Shown here: positions 18,001-26,206 of the stretch, piece after piece
How positions within the stretch are numbered: position 1 is the first letter of the stretch
Layout: every line of letters begins with the position of its first letter
Assembly: GCA_023091735.1 (NCBI GenBank)
Contig: JALKBU010000338.1
Coordinates: 1 to 47,261, forward strand
Source: Trichomonas tenax
Lineage: Eukaryota > Parabasalia > Trichomonadida > Trichomonadidae
DNA length: 47,261 bases
Direction of reading: 5' to 3'
Program-made: the position numbers and the translations under genes
The notes under the pieces: generated by a model
What the model was told of the DNA's origin: nothing
Database searches by the model: none
The model's input: only the letters and a program-made list of their open reading frames with translations

Positions 18001-19193
18001 TTTACGCACTCAGAATGATAGTCATTGAACAACTCACTGAGTTGCTGATTGAGCGTTAATAAGTGAGGGATTCTGTCTTCATATGCGAAAGGGAGAATTG
18101 AAGAAAGCAGCGCTATATATCCAAGTGCTTTTGCAGGAATGAAATTGATGCAACTGCAAACATATTGAACCTGTGGATCATCAGTTTTCTCATAGATCGA
18201 TTGTGCTAACTGTTGAAAAACAGGGAATTCGATACTCACATGCATTAACGCAGATTTGATGATGTTGGTTAAATATTCAGAATATTCAGGTGGAAATGTT
18301 TGAATATTTGGCAAAACTAATTTTGATGCCAGCGGAACAGATGTTGATTTCTTCATTTCTTCTTGGAATTTGTCAAGGCTGGCATTCATTGCCTTAAATA
18401 CTGTATTAATAACGATGTTATTTTGAAGAGTGACCTGTGATTGTGCTCTTTTAATCGCTTCAACGAGTGCTTGATAAGAATTTGAGAGTTGATCCATTTC
18501 ACAACAAAATACATCTCTGCTTAAGCCTATAATTGAGCCCTCAGCAAACAAAAAGTTCTCGATGTCTTCAATTTGATACATAAATATTCCTAATGTCTGA
18601 AAATTCAAAATCACATCATGAAATTGATCAAGTAAATCGGCTGTCATCGAATTGCTGAATGATGATGAAAAACTCTTGTTAATACATTTAAGTATTTTTT
18701 TCGTTTCTTTTTGTATTGCAGAGTTATTTTTCTCGTTGAATGGATCTTTGTGTACTTTCTTGAGACGTTTTATCATCTTTTCGCAGTCAGAATCAGTTTT
18801 TTCTTCGAGATCATTTGGACGAAGAACATCAATCAAGAGACTTAATGCTTCGATCAAAGCTGTATTCGTCCCATTGATGAGTTCCATTGATTTTTGGTCA
18901 ATTGAGTCCGAATTGTTTTGAGTTAAAATTGTCATTATTAAATCAATCGTTTTTAGAAGAATTGAAGCGATGCTTGCATCCAAAACAGAGAGGGTTTCTG
19001 TTTTTGGAATACCAAACGAGCAAACGAATGGAACAGCTGAATACCAACAAGGAAGATCTTCAGGAATATCTTCACCGCTCTTCCAAACGGCCCTCTGAAT
19101 GATGGGCCAGACGGACTTCATCGGTATGATATTTTGTATCTGGAAATGAGATAATCTGAGGAACTCCTTGAACAGAGTTTCAACAGAATCCAT
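15093..19193 (-). CDS. Giant helical-bundle protein, possibly talin/vinculin-like
   Basis: A protein of about 1366 residues starting MDSVETLFKEF; an ATG 33 bases upstream (19226, MSNSN) would lengthen it but lies within a TGACATGTAA motif that may belong to the promoter, so I prefer the inner start. It is nearly all amphipathic helix with heptad-like A/S/L/I spacing, without a transmembrane helix or enzyme motif. The last 250 residues contain MRDAAQVLYLLVRAGNS, SRKFSAALQVLIAQVQF and finally KIVRIKRELEICINNEKLLA. The order and spacing recall the I/LWEQ actin-binding module that ends talin, including its terminal dimerising helix. This is a pattern-level resemblance only, and an unrelated cytoskeletal scaffold is equally possible. 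The gene is followed by the PAP2-like gene and preceded by a motif cluster and the second foldback element. Confidence 0.7.
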   Translation of the reverse strand: MDSVETLFKEFLRLSHFQIQNIIPMKSVWPIIQRAVWKSGEDIPEDLPCWYSAVPFVCSFGIPKTETLSVLDASIASILLKTIDLIMTILTQNNSDSIDQKSMELINGTNTALIEALSLLIDVLRPNDLEEKTDSDCEKMIKRLKKVHKDPFNEKNNSAIQKETKKILKCINKSFSSSFSNSMTADLLDQFHDVILNFQTLGIFMYQIEDIENFLFAEGSIIGLSRDVFCCEMDQLSNSYQALVEAIKRAQSQVTLQNNIVINTVFKAMNASLDKFQEEMKKSTSVPLASKLVLPNIQTFPPEYSEYLTNIIKSALMHVSIEFPVFQQLAQSIYEKTDDPQVQYVCSCINFIPAKALGYIALLSSILPFAYEDRIPHLLTLNQQLSELFNDYHSECVKIASPYVEMLPLAVQNFATTYFEIPHTLSQCYRTIVAMKSIEKYIEAYAEGTNDFSNYIDTLNRICNAMFITTASSLRLLAADLSKYAFRFISQHINISSRTSQAILDSFATLQKISNDSCIYDEYQPLIDSVSNLADLITHTTKQVISHSPASLSGSLVEIGEISQKIEDTFTQFESLHEAIQPFENIPIVATQTCVTSAIDPMLTQLENLKQIAATKPEYLKQTYSDMRLLLFQLKQMMLTLDIKDSQEAITQIVQAFDLISNTNDPSEVISESDKLIVHLRTLSKRLSSENVDRDIIENVDINNTNDLSSALERIQDPITREATIAWVLSSKDNYLISNLFANSPAIVRSFIVERIKGKPAYSNIDLILQFDDNKLMSEIALIAASLSIIMAESDAQHINYFTTQLLSAKDATEARNVLASIRLAMKKTVPFGQHLSALAEELRTSKQEVTNEIEELCRAYNVPVPVVNVEDKRERSLHEIALLFASIVAEERNYGKEYIQTMAMLIEQAQDVSEHVHSVLATFICAAVNSGCFSNNIITRSYSVMNALMTYISSPTVSNKKSLVSEILSLPVAFQKEGEMSMVFASLITLSLSADSMHFNKVASINQLLDYQNMSIGTYLKEVYEFTQEKKPEESEEMVTLRITESSRSIIKQIRKFLKAAEKKDAAVVIDRYMNLFANFNELKRLLTDANDQRADPLAQKIEEVMQIVESVVSEIIDGKRDHILTIVQPLNDLSKIVMQLISSHLQSPVVDLLSILAEDIQEVADAIDNDPSEDELAKLAPLKKFSTTEFRIVIHHARAFVVEAKNLVTNILAENYQFIEDEEKDMDRAVSQMRDAAQVLYLLVRAGNSDDQAFKQRVILGSRKFSAALQVLIAQVQFRKYPKEMYSKINEIMEAANSHIRSVINYASQYSISPTATKKSAIIDDSYEITHEQSIEKMHLLAKIVRIKRELEICINNEKLLAPQ

Positions 19194-19220
19194 TTTTAAT
19201 ATCAATTTTTTATTAGAATT

Positions 19221-19293
19221 TGACATGTAATAATTTCATGACACGTAAACAAATATTTGACAAGTAAACACTTTTAAAAATATGACAAGTAAA
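19221..19293. promoter_or_regulatory. Cluster of four TGACANGTAA motifs
   Basis: TGACATGTAA (19221), TGACACGTAAA (19239), TGACAAGTAAA (19259) and TGACAAGTAAA (19283) occur in one orientation within about 75 bases just upstream of the giant helical-protein gene. The spacing is roughly 18-24 bases. This is the densest occurrence of the motif in the window. Role inferred from position. Confidence 0.45.
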
Positions 19294-19336
19294 ATTCATT
19301 TTAATTTGATTTTAAAATACATGAAACAATTAATAT

Positions 19337-19930
19337 TGTCACGTACCGAAAGTTGTCTCGAAAAGTGATACAAAAAGTGACATTATCTGACATGTAAAGT
19401 TGTCCGAATCTCTAGTTTTATTTGTCAAAATATTAATTTTTTTAACATGTAAAGTCCTATAATCATTCAAATTATTTATTAGTTTTTATTTCAAAATCGC
19501 GTCTGACGGTAAGAACTGAGGACTACATTGACACAGGTACCACGCATGTTAGTAGCTAAACACACAGATCTTCCTTTCATACGCCATCATTAAGAAATCA
19601 AAATTAAATGCTTGATTGGGGCTGGTAGCCAAGGTATTAGCAATCCGGTCCACAGTTCTTCCTTTCAGAAGCATTCTGTAAAGTAAATCGCTGATTATTT
19701 CGAAGATCGAGTCTGAAAGGAAGAACTGTGGACGGGATTGCTAGCATTTTGGCTACCAGTGCCAATGAAGCACTTAATTTTTCTTTTCAAAGTAAATTTA
19801 AACAAATATAGGATATCATTCTTCCAATAATCATTTATAATCACATGCCACGTAAGTATTTATTTGTCAAATATACAGGTTTACATACCAGATAATATCA
19901 CTTTTTCGCGACAACTTTCGGTACGCAACA
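19337..19930. mobile_element. Non-autonomous foldback element, copy 2
   Basis: A 594-bp relative of the element at 3026-3640, in the same orientation, with the same termini (TGTCACGTACCGAAAGTTGT and ACAACTTTCGGTACGCAACA), which match each other better than in copy 1. Compared with copy 1 it lacks about 33 bases near 19590 (between short direct CAAA repeats) and has about 12 extra bases near 19365. Unlike copy 1, no flanking duplication is visible. It lies about 145 bp upstream of the giant helical-protein ATG. It has no coding capacity. Confidence 0.85.
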
Positions 19931-20321
19931 TCTTCGAGTTGGGTTGTATCCTTTATTGAAGAATTTGGGAATAAAATCGATTAAAAAATTATTTGTTTTG
20001 AAATATTGTTGATACTTTTTGCATATAGATGCTTAATATCCTCCTGAATAAACAAAAATTTATATTGAACTGAAGCAATACAATTGATGGCTTATATCCC
20101 ATTGAGTATTTGGGAATTCCAATTGAAATTTCAATGTGCTAGTAAAACAGAGACTATGTTAATGCGTTTCAGATAGGATATAAGTGATGGAGTGAGTATA
20201 ACTTGAATTCATACAATTTAGTCAATAATACGAAAATGATTGTCTAAAAATTTTCGACAAAAAGTGACGATATCAGTACGATAGAAGTGCGCCAAAATTG
20301 GCGGTTTTTGTAAATTTAAAA
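19931..20321. other. Intergenic, no gene seen
   Basis: Follows the element end and carries the promoter region of the IBD gene. No ORF or repeat stands out. AAAAAGTGACGATATCAG lies about 55 bases before the IBD ATG. Confidence 0.5.
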
Positions 20322-20942
20322 ATGGAGGAAGCGCCAGATCCATGCCCTAAGTACTGGGATCTCCTGAGTGAGCAAGACAAAATATCGTATAAGTATCTAA
20401 GACAAACTCTCGCTTCTCCCCGTTGCAAAAATCGAAGAAATAGAAGTGCAAAAACATTTAACGATATTTTGGAAGCAATAAAGAAGTTTGTTATGAGAGG
20501 GGACGGCCATGACCACGATCGCGCACTCGTTTGTGGTGTTTGCTGGCTTAGAAATTCAATTGCAATCAATACTCGCCAATTAAGATTAATCCTTTCTAAA
20601 TGCAAATCATCGATCAATGGGTCTTTCCAAACATTGGGCTATGGCACGATACCGAACGGTACTGAATCCACTGCTGAACTTATTAAATATTTCCCAGAGT
20701 TCGAATCAAACTTCCCTGAGCTTCGCCAGTGGACTGTTCGTCAGCAAAGTAACCAATCAGCGACACCTTCGAAACTTACAGATATTATATCGCAAACATA
20801 TGCTCCAAATATCGCTCAAGTTGCACAACAAGCTCAATTTCCCCCACTTGCACCTCCTCCAGCTGCTTTACATCCTCAGAATCTTTTGAACCCGACAGAT
20901 TTGATGGTGCAGTCAAAAGATATCTATCTACCTTCTCATTAA
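20322..20942 (+). CDS. Initiator-binding-domain (IBD) transcription factor
   Basis: A 206-residue protein starting MEEAPDPCPKYWDLL; the open frame extends 8 codons further only through a TTG. Residues about 10-135 match the trichomonad Inr DNA-binding domain (as in IBP39). The recognisable elements are YWDLLSEQDK, NRSAKTFNDILEAIKKF, then RALVCGVCW, INTRQLRLILSKCKSSINGS with LGYGT, and LRQWTVRQ at the end. The basic helix with KCKSSINGS is the major-groove recognition part in the known structure. After it comes a Q/A/P-rich tail without the IBP39 C-terminal polymerase-binding domain, so this is a short family member rather than clearly IBP39 itself. It is expected to act in the nucleus at core promoters. 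It is diagnostic of the host lineage. Confidence 0.88.
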   Translation: MEEAPDPCPKYWDLLSEQDKISYKYLRQTLASPRCKNRRNRSAKTFNDILEAIKKFVMRGDGHDHDRALVCGVCWLRNSIAINTRQLRLILSKCKSSINGSFQTLGYGTIPNGTESTAELIKYFPEFESNFPELRQWTVRQQSNQSATPSKLTDIISQTYAPNIAQVAQQAQFPPLAPPPAALHPQNLLNPTDLMVQSKDIYLPSH

Positions 20943-21702
20943 TATTTGATTTATGTTTTGTGCCAGTTTTAATTGTTAAGTAACTCTTTCTGGAAATTAA
21001 ATAATGTTTAATAGATAAAAATCATTTTTATAAAATAAACAAGAAGAAGATTCGGATAATTAAGAGCTCAGCACATAGTACATCTACGGTTTCAGCAGCT
21101 GCATCATACAAAATTCTAAATTTCATAAATTGAAACTTCGATAATCTTGATTAAAAATGAATATCGTTAGCGCACTCTCTCATCTACCACACACCTAAAT
21201 ACTCATAAAATGAATACTGTGCCAGTCAAAACCATATGTTAAAAACGTGATTTTTGGATCACAATAAAAAATCATCAGCATATTATTTACAAACCCAGTT
21301 TTTGGCTACATATGGTTCATTGTGATATGTGTGCTGAGTTCTTTTAAAAGAATCAAATAAGTGATTATTAACATGCTATCAGCAGAGATATTGCATGTTT
21401 TATATTCGCTGCAAAATGATGAAACTTTGCGATTTTCCTTTTTTCAAGTATTTTAACAGAAGCATCTATATTTCAATCACATGTGGAATGGAAGGCAGTT
21501 GTTCAGAGTATTTTTTAAACAAAGAATGGACATTTTACAGGATAGAAATAATAACATATAATACAACATGATCACATGGACGCAATCAGATATAAGTGAG
21601 AATGGGAAAGAAATTTCAAGATCCATTGCATCCTTGATTTAGGTATTAGATTTCTCTAGTTTCTCATCCTCTTGAATTAATTTCGCGCAACGCTTCGTTT
21701 GA
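20943..21702. other. Intergenic, no gene seen
   Basis: The 3' flanks of two convergent genes. AT-rich, no protein-like frame, no inverted repeat or RNA-gene signature recognised. Confidence 0.55.
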
Positions 21703-23016
21703 TTAATTTTGATTTGCTTCTTTTCTCTTCTTTTCCTTCCTTTGCTTCTTTCTGTCATGTGCAGTTTCCTTTCTTAAGAATCCATCAGGGTTTGATCTCT
21801 TTGAGAACACTAATTCACGAACTTTCAAGAAAGATTGTTCACCAGGAACAAATTCGACTTTGGCATTTTCTTCATGTGTCTTTTCAAAAGTCAACAAGTG
21901 TCTGCAATATCTGCTCATTAAATCTTGTTGACAATCCGAAATTAATTTGAGTGCTGGATGCTTTGGAAGCTCTTCTTCAGCGTTAAAGTCATAGCCTGTT
22001 GGAAGCCAATAAACGAGTCTTCCTCCAACTTTCAAGCATTTCGCAGCAACTTCATATAATCTCAAAAGAAGTGGTAACAGTGGTGATTGCGCATCAGATC
22101 TCTGCTTCTCTCTGATACCATAAGGTGGATCTGTGACAATTGCGTCAAATTTTGGTAACTTATCAAAACTAACGTTATCTGAAAGAAAATCAAACCTGAA
22201 TATACCAAGAAAATGATCCAAAAGGTTATATTGAGCGAAGTTAGATGGAATTGAAACTCCATCTTTCTTCTCTGGACCTTGTTGAGTCATAGATTTCATA
22301 TCATAGTCTGATCCAAGTGTATATGCTCCAAGAGAAGCAGCAGCTATCAGCAGTGATCCAGAACCAACAAATGGATCATAAATTATCTTTCCTGGACCAG
22401 CAAGACCTTGAATACAAGCATGGAGTGCCACTGAAGCCTCCATTGATGTCTTGTTGATGAACTTACGTTCTTTGAGTGTATATTTATCTGGCATTTCGAA
22501 GTTTCCTTGTGCAATTTGAAGACCCAAATAAAATCTTTCACTATCAACTTGAGATTTTTGTTCTGGAATACGTCTTGCGTATAAAACAATTGTATTATCT
22601 GGTTTCTTCAAATCAACATTTGATGTGAGACGAAGTGCAGGAATTAATTGATTAATTAGTTTCAATCTTTCATCATTTGCGAATTTTCTACCAAATGATT
22701 CGACTTTAATTGCGAAACTTCCGTCATTTAAGTTATGTTCGAATTTTTCTGCGAAAAATATTATTGATTCGAAGTTTGGACCATCAGCAAACAGCTTTGA
22801 AGCAGCTTTTGTAACGATAGACTTAGAGGCGAACAATTTGGCGTCTTCATCAGTATTAAATAATAAAACAATAAAATATGAAGGCGGAGGAACCCCGATT
22901 TTTAATGATTCATCTTCGAATTTCATTTCTATGTTTAGAGATTGAGCCAAAGCAATGAGATCTGAAATAACAAAGTTCTCATTTCTAAGACTGAGATGAA
23001 AAACATATCTTTGCAT
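21703..23016 (-). CDS. TRM11: tRNA (guanine-10-N2) methyltransferase Trm11
   Basis: A 437-residue enzyme, the catalytic half of the Trm11-Trm112 complex that methylates G10 of tRNAs in the cytoplasm. I start at the ATG 23016 (MQRYVFHLSL), as in the family; the frame continues upstream only to a GTG. Residues 1-140 form the THUMP-type tRNA-binding part with the opening pattern YVFHLSLRNENF. The Rossmann methyltransferase part contains the SAM-binding DPFVGSGSLLIAAASLGA (from residue 214) with SDYD as the acidic ribose contact, and the catalytic motif IVTDPPYG (about 293-300). All catalytic motifs are intact and length is standard (yeast 433). Divergent from the Prp22 gene with 112 bp between starts. 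No Trm112 gene in the window. Confidence 0.93.
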   Translation of the reverse strand: MQRYVFHLSLRNENFVISDLIALAQSLNIEMKFEDESLKIGVPPPSYFIVLLFNTDEDAKLFASKSIVTKAASKLFADGPNFESIIFFAEKFEHNLNDGSFAIKVESFGRKFANDERLKLINQLIPALRLTSNVDLKKPDNTIVLYARRIPEQKSQVDSERFYLGLQIAQGNFEMPDKYTLKERKFINKTSMEASVALHACIQGLAGPGKIIYDPFVGSGSLLIAAASLGAYTLGSDYDMKSMTQQGPEKKDGVSIPSNFAQYNLLDHFLGIFRFDFLSDNVSFDKLPKFDAIVTDPPYGIREKQRSDAQSPLLPLLLRLYEVAAKCLKVGGRLVYWLPTGYDFNAEEELPKHPALKLISDCQQDLMSRYCRHLLTFEKTHEENAKVEFVPGEQSFLKVRELVFSKRSNPDGFLRKETAHDRKKQRKEKKRKEANQN

Positions 23017-23128
23017 ATTTTTTAAAATAATAACTCTGCCATCTGCCACTTTACAAAATTTTAATGTATTATGGCATGTAAATCTTTGTTATTTGACACT
23101 ATATCAAATTATGACATGTAAATTCATA
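23017..23128. promoter_or_regulatory. Divergent TRM11/PRP22 promoter with paired motifs
   Basis: The spacer holds TGGCATGTAAA (23072-23082) and TGACATGTAAA (23112-23122), 40 bases apart in the same orientation. The second ends 7 bases before the Prp22 ATG. No good Inr match was seen, so this pair may define an alternative promoter type. Confidence 0.45.
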
Positions 23129-26100
23129 ATGGAAAAAATTCGAGAACTTGCTTTACAATCAGCGGTTCTCGAATCCGTTAAGAAGACAATGAAGATCGAA
23201 AAGAAGGATGTTGCACAATTCCTGATAAGCTGTGCGAAAAAGAGCGAAAAACTGGACGATTTCATTGCAATCTTGAAACAGCGCAAAGTGACGCTTCCAA
23301 TTGATTTATCAAAATACATATTCGATATTACTAAACGTCATTATTCAAATTTTATTCCAGAATCTACGATTGTACCGGTGCAATCTCAAAACAAAGATGA
23401 AGATGTAATAAAACCGGAAGAAGGAGTAATTTACAAAGGAAGAGTCACAACAGTAACCAACCAATGTGCTTTCGTTAAATTAGAGGGTTTCCATCATAAA
23501 CAAATCGGAATGTTGCCGGTTTCGGAGATGAATAGTGATCCAGGCAGTCATCTACTCGCATCTGATATCGTTGGTTCGGGACAGCACTTATACGTCAAAG
23601 TTATTAAGTCATTAACAAATTCTTTGACTCTATCAATACGTGGTATTGACCAGCAAACTGGTCTCAGCTATGAAGAGGAGGCCATAATAGAGCACACTAA
23701 TCCATCAGGAGGATTCAGAACAGTGAGATTATCATCACCAGAACGTTTCGAAATGGAACAGCTTATGAAGGCTGGAACACTCACCAAGGATGATTTGAAT
23801 GATCTCGCTGGTAGTTATGAACAGCAATCTGTCTCATCAATGCCTGAAACATATTTCGAAATCGCATTAAATAAGACAATTCCACCATTCTTGCAAGGAC
23901 TCAAGACAGACTCAAGAAGGATTGAACCTCTCTATGTAGAGTCAAATCCAGAGGGTTCTCTCGCAAGAGCGGCACGAGAGGCATCAAGAATTTCAAGACA
24001 AAGCATCGATATTGGAAAAACAGCGAAAAATGTTGCGGGATTGTTGGATGATGAAATGCCATCTATTATTCCAACAGTACCACTTGCTGAGCTTCCTGAA
24101 TGGAAGAGACAGACGTTTGGAAGCTTTGGACCATCACTTGAAAAGAAGAAGCTTCCAATTACTGATCATGAAAATCAAATTGTTGAAATGCTTTCCAAGA
24201 ATCGCGTTTTCATTCTTGTCGGTGAAACAGGTTGCGGTAAAACAACACAAATTCCACAATTCTTGATGCGAAGTGGTATTGCAGGCGATCTTCTCATTGG
24301 CGTTACACAACCGAGACGTGTCGCTGCGATTTCAGTCGCAAAGAGAGTTTCAGAAGAACTTAATTCTACAGTCGGTGACATTGTCGGTTATCAAGTCAGA
24401 TTCGAAGAAATGATGTCTCCTAACACGAAAATCAAGTTCATGACTGATGGTATGCTTCTTAAAGAGTGTTTAACTGATAGACAGCTCAGTCGTTATGGAG
24501 TTATCATGCTTGATGAAGCCCACGAAAGAACAGTTCACACAGATGTTTTGTTTGGTTTAATGAAGGAATTATTAGATGCTGACGAGAGATTGAAAGTTAT
24601 TGTAACATCAGCTACACTTCAGAAAGAGAAATTCTCATCATTCTTCTTCAACTGTCCTGTTCTTGAAGTCCCAGGTAGAACATTCCCTGTAACAACAAGC
24701 TTTGCCATCACTGCTTTTACTGATTATCTTTCAGCGGCTGTCAACACAGTTCTGAAGCTCCATCAGACAGAACCAAAGCCAGGTGATATTCTGTTGTTCC
24801 TTACAGGTCAAGATGACATTGACACTGCATGTGAAGCAATTTATCAAAGAGCTAAACCAATGGAGGACAACTTTGGTAAATTAATCGTTCTTCCCATCTA
24901 TTCATCGCTTCCTACTGAACAACAGACAATGATTTTCCAGCCAACACCTCCAGGACAGCGCAAAGTTGTCGTTGCTACAAATATTGCTGAAACATCTATC
25001 ACAATTGATGGTATTAGATATGTTGTTGATCCAGGACTTGTCAAAGAAATGCGTTATGATCCAAGGACAGGTATGGACACACTTGAAGTGGTTCCTATTT
25101 CTAAAGCTGCAGCTAACCAAAGAAAGGGTCGTGCAGGAAGAACTGCTGAAGGAAAGTGCATTAGATTATATACAGAAGATGCATATAACAATGAAATGAA
25201 AGAAACAACAATTCCGGAAATTCAGCGTTCAAACATGTCAATGGTTGCTTTGGATATGAAAGTTATTGGTATAGATGATCTCATTGGATTCGACTTCATG
25301 GATAAGCCACCAACGAAGATTATTATTGATGCTTTAGATCAGCTTTACACACTTGGAGCTCTTGATGAAGAAGGTAACTTAACACCACTCGGAAGAGATA
25401 TGGCAAAATTCTCTCTCAACCCACAGCTTGCAAAGATGTTAATTATGTCTTCAATGCTCGGATGCTCAGAAGAAGTTTTGATCATTGTCGCTGTATTGAG
25501 TGTCCAAGGTATCTGGTACAGACCAAGAAAGAAACAAGCTGAAGCTGATGCTATGCATGCAAGACTTAACAAAGATGAAGGTGATCATATTACGTTACTC
25601 TACGTTTTCAGAGAGTGGCAGAAGTACGGTGAACGAGAATCATGGTGCCAGGAGCACTTTGTTAACTACAGATCGCTCAGAAGAGCCAAGGATGTCATGG
25701 AACAGCTTAGACAGCAGATGGAGTTTTTCCACGTTCCATTAGTTTCATGTGGCAAGGAAACAATTCCAATTATCAAAGCGATTGTTTCCGGTTTCTTCGC
25801 TAAAGCCGCAAGAAGGTACATGGGAGGCATGTTCAAGACAATTGTTGATGAACATCCGGTTTACATGTTCCCAGGCAGTGCTTTGTACGGCAGAGAACCC
25901 GAATATTGCATTTTCCACGAACTCGTCAACACTACGAGAGAATACATGAGAAACTCTGTCACAGTTGATTCTCGTTGGCTGATTGAACTTGCACCTGCTT
26001 TCTACAGGAAGGCCTCTGCTACTGAGATGACTCAGAGGAAGAGACACGATAGAGTCAATCCTCTTGCAACAAGGAATCCTAAGGCTACAGAAAGAGAATG

Positions 26101-26134
26101 GAGAATTACTGAACGTAGAATTGTTAGAATTTAA
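23129..26134 (+). CDS. PRP22: Pre-mRNA splicing helicase Prp22/DHX8
   Basis: A 1001-residue DEAH-box RNA helicase that releases spliced mRNA from the spliceosome. Start MEKIRELALQ chosen because the family begins with this short helix; an in-frame ATG 18 bases upstream is possible but lies in the TGACATGTAAA motif. Order of parts: N-terminal helical unit, S1 RNA-binding domain at about 98-170 (YKGRVTTVTNQCAFVKLEGF), linker, then helicase motifs GETGCGKT (365), TQPRRVAA, DEAHERT (462), SAT (494), FLTGQDDID, TNIAETSIT and QRKGRAGRT (664), followed by winged-helix, ratchet and OB parts ending in a typical ARKASATEM-like segment. The S1 domain ahead of the helicase separates Prp22 from Prp2, Prp16 and Prp43. 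All catalytic residues are present. Confidence 0.95.
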   Translation: MEKIRELALQSAVLESVKKTMKIEKKDVAQFLISCAKKSEKLDDFIAILKQRKVTLPIDLSKYIFDITKRHYSNFIPESTIVPVQSQNKDEDVIKPEEGVIYKGRVTTVTNQCAFVKLEGFHHKQIGMLPVSEMNSDPGSHLLASDIVGSGQHLYVKVIKSLTNSLTLSIRGIDQQTGLSYEEEAIIEHTNPSGGFRTVRLSSPERFEMEQLMKAGTLTKDDLNDLAGSYEQQSVSSMPETYFEIALNKTIPPFLQGLKTDSRRIEPLYVESNPEGSLARAAREASRISRQSIDIGKTAKNVAGLLDDEMPSIIPTVPLAELPEWKRQTFGSFGPSLEKKKLPITDHENQIVEMLSKNRVFILVGETGCGKTTQIPQFLMRSGIAGDLLIGVTQPRRVAAISVAKRVSEELNSTVGDIVGYQVRFEEMMSPNTKIKFMTDGMLLKECLTDRQLSRYGVIMLDEAHERTVHTDVLFGLMKELLDADERLKVIVTSATLQKEKFSSFFFNCPVLEVPGRTFPVTTSFAITAFTDYLSAAVNTVLKLHQTEPKPGDILLFLTGQDDIDTACEAIYQRAKPMEDNFGKLIVLPIYSSLPTEQQTMIFQPTPPGQRKVVVATNIAETSITIDGIRYVVDPGLVKEMRYDPRTGMDTLEVVPISKAAANQRKGRAGRTAEGKCIRLYTEDAYNNEMKETTIPEIQRSNMSMVALDMKVIGIDDLIGFDFMDKPPTKIIIDALDQLYTLGALDEEGNLTPLGRDMAKFSLNPQLAKMLIMSSMLGCSEEVLIIVAVLSVQGIWYRPRKKQAEADAMHARLNKDEGDHITLLYVFREWQKYGERESWCQEHFVNYRSLRRAKDVMEQLRQQMEFFHVPLVSCGKETIPIIKAIVSGFFAKAARRYMGGMFKTIVDEHPVYMFPGSALYGREPEYCIFHELVNTTREYMRNSVTVDSRWLIELAPAFYRKASATEMTQRKRHDRVNPLATRNPKATEREWRITERRIVRI

Positions 26135-26206
26135 TGTTTGTTATAAATATAGATATTTGTTTGCAATACTAAAGATATAGTTAAATAACAAGAAAGAAAA
26201 ACAAAT

